64,000 nt of DNA from Limnohabitans sp. INBF002 (GTDB taxonomy: Bacteria > Pseudomonadota > Gammaproteobacteria > Burkholderiales > Burkholderiaceae_C), in the NCBI RefSeq assembly GCF_027924905.1, contig NZ_AP027055.1, forward strand, positions 1,116,001-1,180,000. Reading direction: 5' to 3'. A program made the translations under genes and the position numbers. This document shows, one piece after another, positions 1 through 8,211 of the stretch (within the stretch, counting starts at the first letter, position 1; each line of letters starts with the position of its first letter). Below the pieces are notes generated by a model. That model ran no database searches, was not told the origin of the DNA, and saw nothing but the letters and a program-made list of their open reading frames with translations.

Positions 1-890
1 CCATCCCCAAGCTGACCGAGCGCGACTGGACCTTGCTGGTGCAAGGCGTGGATTTGCACGACGACCGTGTGGCCGCTTTGATGCAGCAATTTCGTTTCAT
101 CCCAGACGCCCGTTTGGACGATGTGATGATCAGCTACGCCACCGAAGGCGGCGGCGTGGGCCCGCACTTTGACAGTTACGACGTGTTTTTGTTGCAAGCC
201 CAAGGGCAACGCCGCTGGCGCATTGGCCGACAAAAAGATTTGTCGCTGGTGCCCGACATGCCGCTGAAAATCTTGGCCAATTTCAAACCCGAGCACGACT
301 GGGTGCTCAACCCCGGTGACATGCTGTATTTACCCCCGCGTTATGCCCACGATGGCATTGCACAAGGTGAGTGCATGACTTACTCCATAGGTTTTCGCGT
401 GCCCCAAGTAGGGGATTTGGCCCGTGAGTTGTTGGTGCGCTTGAGCGAAGGTGCGGAAGAGGCCGCTGGCTGCGATTTGTACAAAGACGCCGCTCAACCT
501 GCGGTGTCTAAACCCGCCGCCATGCCCGAAGGTTTGGCTGAATTTGCGAAATCTGCTTTACAAAAAGCGCTAAAAGATCCTAAAGCCCTACAACGCGCTT
601 TAGGTGAGTATCTGACCGAGCCCAAAGCCAATGTTTGGTTTGAGATCGGCGATGTGCTAAATAAGCTCAAATCACTGCGTTTAGACCGACGAAGCAAGAT
701 GATGTACGACGCACATCACATCTTTTTGAATGGCGAAAGCTGGCGTGCGGCTGGCAAGGATGCCGCCTTGATGCGTCAATTGGCCGATGCACGTGAGTTG
801 ACCCAAGTGGATCTATTGAAGGCCAGCCCTGAAGCGCTCAACTTGTTGATGGAGTGGTGTGACGATGGCTGGCTTCATTCAGGGGCTTGA
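1..890 (+). CDS. roxA: ribosomal protein uL16 3-hydroxylase, cupin/JmjC type (5' partial)
   Basis: Probable Fe(II)/2-oxoglutarate oxygenase that hydroxylates an arginine of ribosomal protein L16 (RoxA/YcfD family). The reading frame is open from base 3, so the true start lies before the window; about 295 residues are visible. The cupin core shows the HxD iron ligands in GPHFDSYDVF, followed by the QGQRRWRIG strand. A glycine turn (LNPGDMLYLPP) leads to the distal histidine region YAHDGIA. The C-terminal third is the helical, winged-helix-like part of this family. No terminator follows. Family assignment is firm; the substrate is inferred from the family. Confidence 0.85.
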   Translation, partial: IPKLTERDWTLLVQGVDLHDDRVAALMQQFRFIPDARLDDVMISYATEGGGVGPHFDSYDVFLLQAQGQRRWRIGRQKDLSLVPDMPLKILANFKPEHDWVLNPGDMLYLPPRYAHDGIAQGECMTYSIGFRVPQVGDLARELLVRLSEGAEEAAGCDLYKDAAQPAVSKPAAMPEGLAEFAKSALQKALKDPKALQRALGEYLTEPKANVWFEIGDVLNKLKSLRLDRRSKMMYDAHHIFLNGESWRAAGKDAALMRQLADARELTQVDLLKASPEALNLLMEWCDDGWLHSGA

Positions 891-925
891 AATGAGCCAA
901 GTTGACGCGAAGCTGACGTGGTTTT

Positions 926-953
926 TTGTCATGCATAGGATTTACCCTATAAT
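926..953 (+). promoter_or_regulatory. sigma70-type promoter of the small lipoprotein gene
   Basis: TTGTCA at 926-931 and a perfect TATAAT at 948-953 are separated by 16 bases. Predicted transcription start is near 960, which gives a leader of about 93 bases before the ATG at 1053. It is the best consensus promoter seen in the window. Confidence 0.7.
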
Positions 954-992
954 GAGAGGCTGAGTTGGCGGGCTCGAGTCCATCAGCTCGGT

Positions 993-1025
993 TGTGGTGC
1001 AAACCACAGCAATTTCCGGAAATTG
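993..1025 (+). promoter_or_regulatory. two adjacent inverted repeats in a 5' leader
   Basis: The leader holds TGTGGT-GCAA-ACCACA (993-1008) followed directly by the perfect 16-base palindrome CAATTTCCGGAAATTG (1010-1025) and a short T run. They could form two stem-loops ahead of the ribosome-binding site AAGGA at 1040-1044, or the palindrome could be a protein-binding site. Function is not known. Confidence 0.45.
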
Positions 1026-1052
1026 TTTTCATCCCCTTTAAGGAATATCGAA

Positions 1053-1226
1053 ATGAACAAGTCAATCCTGTTGGCATCTTTGTTGGCTGCTGCCGCTCTC
1101 GTCGCTTGCGGCAAAAAAGAAGCTCCTGCTGTTGAAGCCGCTCCTGCTGCTTCTGCTGCTGTTGAAGCCGCTTCTGCTGTGGCTTCTGAAGCCGCTGCGC
1201 CAGCTTCTGACGCTGCCAGCAAGTAA
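1053..1226 (+). CDS. small Ala-rich lipoprotein
   Basis: A 57-residue protein with a lipoprotein signal peptide: Lys-3, a hydrophobic stretch, and the lipobox LVAC with the acylated Cys at residue 19. The mature part is only about 38 residues of repeated Ala/Glu/Pro/Ser, such as EAAPAAS and EAASAVAS, so it is probably disordered. The start at ATG 1053 is set by AAGGA 9 bases upstream. A strong promoter and a strong terminator bracket the gene, which suggests a highly expressed monocistronic envelope protein. Such tiny Ala-rich lipoproteins are common in Comamonadaceae; no function is known to me. Confidence 0.75.
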   Translation: MNKSILLASLLAAAALVACGKKEAPAVEAAPAASAAVEAASAVASEAAAPASDAASK

Positions 1227-1246
1227 TCAGTTTTCGAACTGACTGC

Positions 1247-1273
1247 AAAAGCCACCCATTGGGTGGCTTTTTT
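1247..1273 (+). terminator. rho-independent terminator
   Basis: Stem GCCACCC/GGGTGGC with loop ATT, preceded by an A run and followed by six T. It lies 20 bases after the lipoprotein stop. The flanking A run would also serve the convergent MBL gene, whose stop codon is just beyond it. Confidence 0.85.
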
Positions 1274-1293
1274 CATGGGTGTTTGATAAGTGC

Positions 1294-2082
1294 TTAGACC
1301 GTCATCCAGTCAGAGCCTTGAATTGGGTCTGCTACGGCGATGTCCAAAGGTGCGCATCCCATGGGCTCACACAAGCTGGTGCGCGCCAGTTCGGGGGTGT
1401 TGTTGCGTTCGCTCAAATGTGCCGCCAAGATGCAACTTAAGTCGTCGTGCTTGACACGGGCCAATAGGTCGGCCGCGGCGTGGTTGGCCAAATGCCCCCA
1501 AGGGCCTGAGACGCGTTGCTTTAAAAAAACAGGGTAACCCGAGGCTTGCAGCAAATCAGGATCGTGGTTGGCTTCTAGTAGCAGGGCATGGCAGCCTTGC
1601 AATGACGCCACCACATGAGAAGACACGTGACCTAAATCGGTGATCACACCCAAATGCCGATGGCCATCGGTGCAGCGCAGCTGCAAGGGCTCGCGCGCAT
1701 CGTGCGGTACCGTAAACGGCATCGCTTGCAAGTCGCCCAATTCGATGGCGCTGCCATCGCGCGCCACATTCAGCAAATGTTGATAAGGTGTCCATGCACC
1801 ACCGTCACTCACGGCCAGCCATGTGCCTTGGCTCATCCAAAGAGGTGTTGAATAACGTTTGATAAAGCTGCGTGCACAGCCAATGTGGTCGCCGTGTTCG
1901 TGGGTGATGAAGATGGCGTCAAGATCCTCGGCGCAGGTGCCCGCTTCGATGAGGCGAGCCTCTAGATCACGCAGGCGAAGGCCGCAGTCGATGAGCAAGC
2001 GAGTGGTGTGGGCGCCACTCTGGGCTTCAACCAAAGTGGCGTTGCCTGAGCTGCCGCTGCCCAGGCTTTTAAAGCGCAACAT
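1294..2082 (-). CDS. MBL-fold metallo-hydrolase
   Basis: A 262-residue metallo-beta-lactamase-fold hydrolase. The N-terminal SLGSGSSGNATLV and the metal-binding motif HEHGDH (residues 61-66) place it in the YycJ/WalJ-like group of single-domain MBL enzymes. Later conserved positions are an Asp in TDLGH, the histidine of LEANHD, and a C-terminal AAHLSERNN. Substrate is unknown; relatives act on phosphodiester bonds in DNA or nucleotides. It is the last gene of a dapA-bamC-MBL run on the minus strand, 24 bases after bamC, so it is probably co-transcribed. Confidence 0.8.
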   Translation of the reverse strand: MLRFKSLGSGSSGNATLVEAQSGAHTTRLLIDCGLRLRDLEARLIEAGTCAEDLDAIFITHEHGDHIGCARSFIKRYSTPLWMSQGTWLAVSDGGAWTPYQHLLNVARDGSAIELGDLQAMPFTVPHDAREPLQLRCTDGHRHLGVITDLGHVSSHVVASLQGCHALLLEANHDPDLLQASGYPVFLKQRVSGPWGHLANHAAADLLARVKHDDLSCILAAHLSERNNTPELARTSLCEPMGCAPLDIAVADPIQGSDWMTV

Positions 2083-2106
2083 GGCGCAAGGTCAGGCCGG
2101 CGCCAA

Positions 2107-3207
2107 TTAGCGCAAATCGTCAGCCAGCAGCTTCAAGATGCGCTGTGAAACAGGGCTGTTCTCTGTGGTACCTGCTGCGTTTTGTACCGTGACTTCGGCT
2201 GTGTTGTCTGTTTTACGCACAGCAATGCGGTACTTCACAGGGCCTGCGTCAGGTGTTGAGCCACTGAACATCTTGCTGAAGAAACCTTTTTCTTCTTTGG
2301 ATGAGGTGTCCACATAGCGAACGAAGTAAATGCCTTGTGCGCGGTCGCGGTCTTCCACAGTGAAGCCTGTGCGGTCCAAAGCCAAGCCAACGCGACGCCA
2401 TGCGACGTCAAACGAGTCGGGGATGTTCAGCAGTGTGGCACCGCCCTTGGTTACCAAAGTGGTTTTATTCGCCACGGTTTCTGGTGGCGTGATGCCAGCT
2501 TTCGCTTGTTCAGCGGAGACGCCAAGCTTGATCATCAAGCGGCTCAAGAATTCGGCTTCCAACTCAGGGTCATTTGGGCGCGGGACCCAAATCGTGCCAG
2601 ATTTAGATTGGTCTTTGTATTCTTCGCTCATGCCACGGTGGGTCACGAAGATGTCAACGCCGCCAGCGTTGTTGCGCTCGATGCGGGTGCGGAACTTGTC
2701 ACGCTCGCCAGACGAATACAAACCATCAATCACTTTGCCCAAGGAACGGCGCAGAAAGTCTTGTGGAATTTTGGCGCGGTTTTCTGCCCATTCGGTTTCG
2801 AGCAAGCCAATTTGTTGCTGCTCAATCACGTACTCAAAACCATTTTCTTTCCAAAACCCTTGCACGATGGGCCACACCACGTCGGCTGAACGGTTGACCA
2901 CCAGCCAGCGTTGCTTGCCGTCGCGTTCAATACGCACGTCGTTCACTTGCTTGGCTGCTGTTGCCGCCACAGGCGCTACAGGACGCACGCCCATGCTGCT
3001 GGCTGTGACAGGACCGCCAGGAACAGCATAACGCGTGTCGCGTGTGAGTTGGGTCAGATCGGGTGGAATATCCAGGGCCACAACCTTGGTGCCACCTTCT
3101 GTTTTGTAGTTGACCTTGTCACCATCCATGATGGAGGAGCAACCGCTGAGCACCACCAAGGTGGTCAACGCAACTGCTGCACGATTCGAAGCAAAAGAAA
3201 TTTTCAC
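2107..3207 (-). CDS. bamC: outer membrane assembly lipoprotein BamC
   Basis: A 366-residue lipoprotein of the BAM complex, which folds beta-barrel proteins into the outer membrane. The chosen start is GTG at 3207, with AAAGG 8 bases upstream. It gives a signal peptide ending in the lipobox LSGC (Cys 23). The open frame runs farther upstream into dapA, but that extension is out-of-frame dapA sequence. A short unstructured region with DIPPDLT is followed by two helix-grip domains separated near residue 240. It sits 20 bases after dapA, the same order as dapA-bamC (nlpB) in other proteobacteria. Confidence 0.88.
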   Translation of the reverse strand: MKISFASNRAAVALTTLVVLSGCSSIMDGDKVNYKTEGGTKVVALDIPPDLTQLTRDTRYAVPGGPVTASSMGVRPVAPVAATAAKQVNDVRIERDGKQRWLVVNRSADVVWPIVQGFWKENGFEYVIEQQQIGLLETEWAENRAKIPQDFLRRSLGKVIDGLYSSGERDKFRTRIERNNAGGVDIFVTHRGMSEEYKDQSKSGTIWVPRPNDPELEAEFLSRLMIKLGVSAEQAKAGITPPETVANKTTLVTKGGATLLNIPDSFDVAWRRVGLALDRTGFTVEDRDRAQGIYFVRYVDTSSKEEKGFFSKMFSGSTPDAGPVKYRIAVRKTDNTAEVTVQNAAGTTENSPVSQRILKLLADDLR

Positions 3208-3227
3208 AGCCAAGGCCTTTGTAACAA

Positions 3228-4121
3228 TCAGATCAAACCAGCGGCGCGCAAAGCGCCTTCCACCACGGGTTCGTTGGCGGGGGTGAGTTCGGTCATGGGC
3301 AAGCGCAAGGTGGGGCCAGCGAGGCCCATGCGCTTCATTGCCCATTTCACGGGAATGGGGTTGGCTTCCACAAACAACTGCTTGTGAACAGGCATCAATT
3401 TGAATTGAATGTCCATGGCGCGTTTCACGTCGCCAGCGATGGCAGCCATGCACAGCTCGTGCATCAAGCGGGGGGCCACGTTGGCCGTCACGCTGATGTT
3501 GCCTTGGCCGCCGCACAGCATCAAAGCCACGGCGGTGGGGTCGTCACCCGAGTACACCGCAAAGCCTTTGGGCACATCGCGAATCAGCCACTCGGCGCGC
3601 TCGATGTTGCCTGTGGCTTCTTTGATGCCCACGATGCCTGGCACTTGGGCCAAACGCAGCACGGTGTCGTGCGCCATATCGGCCACTGAGCGGCCGGGCA
3701 CGTTGTACAAAATCACGGGCAAGTCCACGGCTTCGGCGATGGCCTTGAAGTGCAGGTATTGGCCCTCTTGCGTGGGCTTGTTGTAGTAGGGCACCACTTG
3801 CAGTTGGCAATGTGCGCCAACTTTCTTGGCGAACTTGGCCAGCTCAATCGCTTCAGCGGTCGAGTTAGCGCCGCAGCCCGCCATGATGGGCACATGACGT
3901 TCGGTGTGTTTGGCCGCTTGCTCCACAGACACGCGGATGATTTCGCAGTGTTCTTCCACATTGACTGTCGGCGACTCGCCGGTGGTGCCCACAACGCCGA
4001 TGCAATCGGTGCCCTCGGCAATGTGCCAATCAATCAGTTTGCGCAGGGTGGGGTAGTCGACGCTGCCGTCTGTGTGCATGGGGGTGGTCAGAGCCACGAT
4101 GCTGCCGGTAATGGGTGTCAT
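3228..4121 (-). CDS. dapA: 4-hydroxy-tetrahydrodipicolinate synthase
   Basis: Condenses pyruvate with aspartate semialdehyde, the first committed step of lysine and diaminopimelate synthesis. The 297-residue product is close to the usual 292. It shows the substrate loop GTTGESPT, the YYNKPTQEG segment with the catalytic-relay tyrosine, and the Schiff-base lysine in GIKEATGN (about residue 165). ATG 4121 ([11 protein letters not shown]) is preferred over the in-frame TTG six codons upstream, which has no ribosome-binding site. A candidate promoter lies at 4152-4180. Confidence 0.95.
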   Translation of the reverse strand: MTPITGSIVALTTPMHTDGSVDYPTLRKLIDWHIAEGTDCIGVVGTTGESPTVNVEEHCEIIRVSVEQAAKHTERHVPIMAGCGANSTAEAIELAKFAKKVGAHCQLQVVPYYNKPTQEGQYLHFKAIAEAVDLPVILYNVPGRSVADMAHDTVLRLAQVPGIVGIKEATGNIERAEWLIRDVPKGFAVYSGDDPTAVALMLCGGQGNISVTANVAPRLMHELCMAAIAGDVKRAMDIQFKLMPVHKQLFVEANPIPVKWAMKRMGLAGPTLRLPMTELTPANEPVVEGALRAAGLI

Positions 4122-4151
4122 GTCCGTTGGTTCGGTCAAGGAAAAACGTTC

Positions 4152-4180
4152 ATTCTAGCGATTGCCAATGACGTTTTTAA
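4152..4180 (-). promoter_or_regulatory. dapA: possible dapA promoter
   Basis: Reading the minus strand, TTAAAA (4180-4175), a 17-base spacer and TAGAAT (4157-4152) end about 30 bases before the dapA ATG. The -35 is weak. It overlaps the 3' end of the upstream methyltransferase gene and would let dapA-bamC-MBL be transcribed separately. Confidence 0.4.
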
Positions 4181-4734
4181 TGGTGAAGTGGGTAACGCGC
4201 AGGCGTTTGTGTTTCGAGGCTCTCGCGCACGGCAACGATGCGTTGCACAAAGCGCTCGGGCTGATCTAGAAAACCTTCCTCAAACGCCACAACCCGTAGG
4301 TCTTTGCACGCGGTCAGAAGCTCAGCGGGCTGCAGTAAAAAATCTGGGCGCGAGGGTTTGCCCACGCTTTCGTTGCCCGCAGAGAAGGTTTCGTAAATCA
4401 GCACGCCCTTGGGGGCCAGGCTGTCCAAGATGTGTGGCCAGAGCGGGCGCCAGAGGTAGTTGGTGACGACCACGCCGCCAAAGGTGCGGCCTTGCAGCGG
4501 CCAAGGGCCATTTTCGATGTCCGCACACATGGCTTCGCCCAAGGGGCTGACGGCGGCAATCGCGTCTGGGTTGCGGTCCACGCCAGTCACCGTGTGACCC
4601 AACGCTGCAAAGTGGCGCATGTGGCGGCCGTGTCCGCAGGCCAAGTCCAGCACAGTGCTGCCAGAAGGCAAGAGGTGCGACCAACCGGCCACCCAACTAG
4701 ACGTGGGCTCTTGCCCGTGAAGCAGTGCACTCAT
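4177..4734 (-). CDS. class I SAM-dependent methyltransferase
   Basis: A 185-residue methyltransferase with motif I VLDLACGHGRH (about residues 28-38), the acidic end of strand 2 in VTGVDRNPDAI, and a motif IV-like VVVTNYLWRPLW. It resembles the TehB/UbiG-like small methyltransferases; the substrate cannot be told from sequence. ATG 4734 overlaps no upstream gene but starts one base before the stop codon of the 46-residue membrane peptide, so translation is probably coupled. Confidence 0.75.
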   Translation of the reverse strand: MSALLHGQEPTSSWVAGWSHLLPSGSTVLDLACGHGRHMRHFAALGHTVTGVDRNPDAIAAVSPLGEAMCADIENGPWPLQGRTFGGVVVTNYLWRPLWPHILDSLAPKGVLIYETFSAGNESVGKPSRPDFLLQPAELLTACKDLRVVAFEEGFLDQPERFVQRIVAVRESLETQTPARYPLHH

Positions 4735-4735
4735 C

Positions 4736-4876
4736 TCAGAAGCATCCCCAAACCTGATTCGCCAAAGTCAGCAAAAAATCAGGCCTTAAATACATGGACA
4801 GCACACCCAAAAGAATGGCCACGCACACCAAACCGATCAGGGTTTGGCGCAACATCGGATGCGAAAGGATGTTCAT
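4736..4876 (-). CDS. 46-residue single-pass membrane peptide
   Basis: A short frame from ATG 4876 to TGA 4736-4738 encodes a peptide that begins MNILSHPMLRQ. It has one hydrophobic segment of about 18 residues (TLIGLVCVAILLGVLSMYL) and ends NQVWGCF. The frame fits exactly between its neighbours: its ATG is 8 bases after the MFS stop, and its TGA abuts the methyltransferase ATG (TGAGATG). The tight packing and clean membrane segment support a real gene. I recall similar short proteins beside methyltransferase genes in Comamonadaceae but cannot verify it here. Confidence 0.6.
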   Translation of the reverse strand: MNILSHPMLRQTLIGLVCVAILLGVLSMYLRPDFLLTLANQVWGCF

Positions 4877-4884
4877 TTCAAACT

Positions 4885-6105
4885 TCAAGCGGCAACCGTC
4901 TTAGGTGCGCGTTCGATGGCGTTTTCTTTCACGGGCAAGTTCACCAAGGCGGCAAACACGCCCAACGCAATCGAGATGTACCAAACGATGTCGTAGCTGC
5001 CGGTCTTGTCATACAAGTAGCCGCCCAGCCACACGCCCATGAAGCTGCCAATTTGGTGGCTGAAGAAAACAAAGCCGCCCAGCATCGACAAATGCGCCAC
5101 GCCAAAAATCTGCGCCACCACCGCATTGGTGGGCGGCACGGTGGAGAGCCACAAAAAGCCCATCACAGACGAGAAGATGTACACGCTCATGGGCGTGAGC
5201 GGCGCCAACAAGAACAACACAATGGCCACCGAGCGTGAGAAGTAGATGAACGACAAAATCTTGCGCTTGGCCATGCGCTGGCCCAAGCTGCCAGCGATGT
5301 AGGTGCCAAACACGTTGAACAAACCAATCAACGCCAAAGCAATGCTGGCCACCTCGGGCGACAAACCGTGGTCTTTCAAATAGCTGGGCATGTGCACGCC
5401 GATGAACACGACTTGAAAACCACATACAAAGTAGCCCGCCATCAGCAGCTGGAAGCTACGGTAATTCATGGCTTCGCGCAGTGCATGCATGATGGATTGG
5501 TCGCGGTTGGGCGTGGCACCACCGCCAAAACCAGGTTCGCGCAGACCGTAGGCGAGGGGGATGATGAGCATGGTCGATAAAGCCAACCACACCAATGCTT
5601 CTTGCCAGCCAAAGGTGCTGATGAGATAGCCCTCCGTGGGAACCATCAAAAACTGCCCAAATGAGCCCGCTGCCGCCGCCACGCCCATAGCCCATGAGCG
5701 TTTGGATGCACTCACATTTCGGCCAATCACGCCATAAATCACGGCATAGGTGGTGCCTGCTTGGGCCACGCCAATCAGTACGCCAGCCGTGGCGGTAAAC
5801 AACGCTGGCGTGGACGAATAGGCCATGCCTGTCAATCCCAACGCGTACAACACGGCACAAGTCACGATGACGCGGAAGGCGCCAAATCGGTCGGCCAACA
5901 TGCCCGAGAAAATGCCTGCGAATCCCCAAGTCAAGTTTTGAATGGCGATGGCCATGGCAAAGTTTTCGCGGGTCCAGTCTTGGGCTTGGGTGATGGGTTG
6001 CAGCCACAGGCCAAAGCCGTGGCGCACGCCCATAGACAAAGTGACAATGGCTGCCCCGCAGGCGAGCACTTGCCACATGGGCAATGTTTTGTTGGTGTGA
6101 GTCAT
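4885..6105 (-). CDS. MFS transporter (oxalate/formate antiporter or MCT-like)
   Basis: A 406-residue major facilitator with about 12 membrane segments. Its N-terminus has GVRHGFGLWLQPI and the A-motif-like GMLADRFGAFRV (about residues 67-78). This resembles the OFA/monocarboxylate branch, so an organic anion is a plausible substrate, but that is inference. A cytoplasmic loop follows segment 6. No Shine-Dalgarno sequence precedes the ATG. The gene heads a minus-strand group with the membrane peptide and the methyltransferase and is divergent from parE. Confidence 0.75.
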   Translation of the reverse strand: MTHTNKTLPMWQVLACGAAIVTLSMGVRHGFGLWLQPITQAQDWTRENFAMAIAIQNLTWGFAGIFSGMLADRFGAFRVIVTCAVLYALGLTGMAYSSTPALFTATAGVLIGVAQAGTTYAVIYGVIGRNVSASKRSWAMGVAAAAGSFGQFLMVPTEGYLISTFGWQEALVWLALSTMLIIPLAYGLREPGFGGGATPNRDQSIMHALREAMNYRSFQLLMAGYFVCGFQVVFIGVHMPSYLKDHGLSPEVASIALALIGLFNVFGTYIAGSLGQRMAKRKILSFIYFSRSVAIVLFLLAPLTPMSVYIFSSVMGFLWLSTVPPTNAVVAQIFGVAHLSMLGGFVFFSHQIGSFMGVWLGGYLYDKTGSYDIVWYISIALGVFAALVNLPVKENAIERAPKTVAA

Positions 6106-6217
6106 GGCGTGACTTTAACCAATGCGGGCGAGGGGCGCAGTCACAAGGTTGCCAGGGGGATGTCCATGCAAAATTTTTTGATCTGTTGTTTTATACAGTG
6201 TTGCATTTGAATCTGTC

Positions 6218-6223
6218 TACAAT
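6218..6223 (+). promoter_or_regulatory. parE: -10 box close to the parE start
   Basis: TACAAT at 6218-6223 ends 8 bases before the parE ATG at 6232, and no Shine-Dalgarno sequence is present. If this is the -10 element, the mRNA would be leaderless or nearly so. No good -35 is seen 16-18 bases upstream. Confidence 0.35.
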
Positions 6224-6231
6224 GCCGGCCC

Positions 6232-8211
6232 ATGGCTACAAAGCAACCCACTACACCGCCCCAGTACTCGGAAGGCTCGATTCGCGTTCTCAAAGGACTC
6301 GAACCCGTCAAGCAGCGTCCGGGCATGTACACCCGCACCGACAACCCGCTGCACATCATCCAAGAGGTCTTGGACAACGCGGCTGACGAGGCCCTCGCCG
6401 GACACGGCAAAAAGATTGGTGTCACGCTGCACAGCGATGGCTCGGTCAGCATCGAAGACGATGGCCGTGGTATTCCGTTTGGCATGCACCCCGAAGAAAA
6501 AGCCCCCGTGATCGAGCTGGTGTTCACCCGCTTGCATGCGGGCGGCAAGTTTGACAAAGGCTCGGGTGGCGCTTACAGCTTCTCAGGTGGTTTGCACGGC
6601 GTCGGCGTGAGCGTGACCAACGCGCTGGCCAAGCGCATGGAAGCCACCTCGCACCGCGAAGGCCAAGTGGCCCGTTTGGTGTTTTCAGCTGGCGACGTGG
6701 TGGAAAAGCTCACCACCCGCAAACAAGAATCAGGAGACCGCAAGCAGGGCACCTCGGTGCGCGTGTGGCCTGACGCCAAATACTTTGAATCGTCAGCCTT
6801 GCCAATGAACGAGCTGGTGCACTTGCTGCGCAGCAAAGCCGTGCTCATGCCCGGCGTGAGCGTGACGCTCACAAATGAAAAAACCAAAGACACGCAAAAC
6901 TGGCTCTACAAAGGCGGCCTGCGTGACTACCTGATGCAGACCCTGCACGGCGACCCCGTCATTCCTTTGTTTGAAGGCGATGGCTATGCCGACAGCAACC
7001 ACGACAGCTTTGCCGAAGGCGAGGGCGCAGCATGGGCTGTGGCCTTCACCGAAGACGGCGCACCTGTGCGCGAGAGCTACGTCAACCTGATCCCCACCAG
7101 CGCTGGCGGCACGCACGACAGCGGTTTGCGCGATGGCTTGTTCACGGCCGTCAAGAGCTTCATTGAGCTGCATGCCTTGCTGCCCAAGGGCGTCAAGCTC
7201 ATGCCGGAAGACGTGTTTGCGCGCGCCAGCTACGTGTTGAGCACCAAGGTGCTGGACCCGCAGTTCCAAGGCCAAATCAAAGAGCGCTTGAACTCACGCG
7301 ACGCCGTGCGTTTGGTGTCGAGCTATGTGCGCCCCACCATGGAGTTGTGGCTCAACCAGCATGTGGAGTACGGCAAAAAGCTGGCTGAACTCGCCATCAA
7401 GGCTGCGCAAACGCGCCAAAAGGCGGGCCAAAAAGTCGAGAAACGCAAGGGCTCGGGCGTGGCTGTGTTGCCCGGCAAGTTGACCGATTGCGAAAGCAAA
7501 GACATTGCGCACAACGAAGTGTTTTTGGTCGAGGGCGACTCTGCCGGCGGCAGCGCCAAGATGGGCCGCAACAAAGAAAACCAAGCCATTCTGCCGTTGC
7601 GCGGCAAAGTGCTGAACACGTGGGAAGTCGAGCGCGACCGCTTGTTTGCCAACAACGAAATTCACGACATTTCGGTGGCCGTGGGCGTGGACCCACACGG
7701 CCCCAACGACAGCCCCGACATGAGTGGCCTGCGCTACGGCAAGGTGTGCATCCTGAGTGATGCGGACGTGGACGGCTCGCACATTCAAGTGCTGTTGCTC
7801 ACGCTGTTCTTCCGCCACTTCCCCAAGCTCATCGAAGCGGGCCATGTGTTTGTGGCGCGCCCCCCATTGTTCCGCGTGGACACGCCCGCGCGTGGCAAAA
7901 AGCCAGCGGCCAAGGTGTATGCCTTGGACGAAGGCGAGCTGACCGCCATCCTCGACAAACTGCGCAAAGACGGCGTGGCCGAAGGCAAATGGAGCATCAG
8001 CCGATTCAAGGGTTTGGGCGAGATGAGTGCCGAACAACTGTGGGACACCACCCTCAACCCCGACACCCGTCGCCTCATGCCCGTGCAATTGGGCTTGCTG
8101 GACTTTGCAACCACCGAAGGTTTGATCACACAACTCATGGGCAAAGGCGAAGCCGCCGCACGCCGTGAGCTGATGGAACTGCATGGCGATTCGATTGAGA
8201 TTGACGTATGA
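6232..8211 (+). CDS. parE: DNA topoisomerase IV subunit B
   Basis: The ATPase subunit of topoisomerase IV, which separates daughter chromosomes. The 659 residues include the GHKL ATPase region ([36 protein letters not shown]), the transducer domain, and the TOPRIM motifs EGDSAGG (about residue 425) and DADVDGSHI. Its length is that of ParE rather than the longer GyrB, and it is paired with parC, with which it shares an ATGA overlap. The start [15 protein letters not shown] agrees with ParE N-termini even though no ribosome-binding site precedes it. Confidence 0.95.
   Translation: MATKQPTTPPQYSEGSIRVLKGLEPVKQRPGMYTRTDNPLHIIQEVLDNAADEALAGHGKKIGVTLHSDGSVSIEDDGRGIPFGMHPEEKAPVIELVFTRLHAGGKFDKGSGGAYSFSGGLHGVGVSVTNALAKRMEATSHREGQVARLVFSAGDVVEKLTTRKQESGDRKQGTSVRVWPDAKYFESSALPMNELVHLLRSKAVLMPGVSVTLTNEKTKDTQNWLYKGGLRDYLMQTLHGDPVIPLFEGDGYADSNHDSFAEGEGAAWAVAFTEDGAPVRESYVNLIPTSAGGTHDSGLRDGLFTAVKSFIELHALLPKGVKLMPEDVFARASYVLSTKVLDPQFQGQIKERLNSRDAVRLVSSYVRPTMELWLNQHVEYGKKLAELAIKAAQTRQKAGQKVEKRKGSGVAVLPGKLTDCESKDIAHNEVFLVEGDSAGGSAKMGRNKENQAILPLRGKVLNTWEVERDRLFANNEIHDISVAVGVDPHGPNDSPDMSGLRYGKVCILSDADVDGSHIQVLLLTLFFRHFPKLIEAGHVFVARPPLFRVDTPARGKKPAAKVYALDEGELTAILDKLRKDGVAEGKWSISRFKGLGEMSAEQLWDTTLNPDTRRLMPVQLGLLDFATTEGLITQLMGKGEAAARRELMELHGDSIEIDV

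Noticed and set aside
3208-3516. Upstream extension of the bamC reading frame giving a 469-residue protein
   Set aside because: It overlaps dapA antiphase and has no homology. The GTG at 3207 has a ribosome-binding site and yields a perfect lipoprotein signal peptide.
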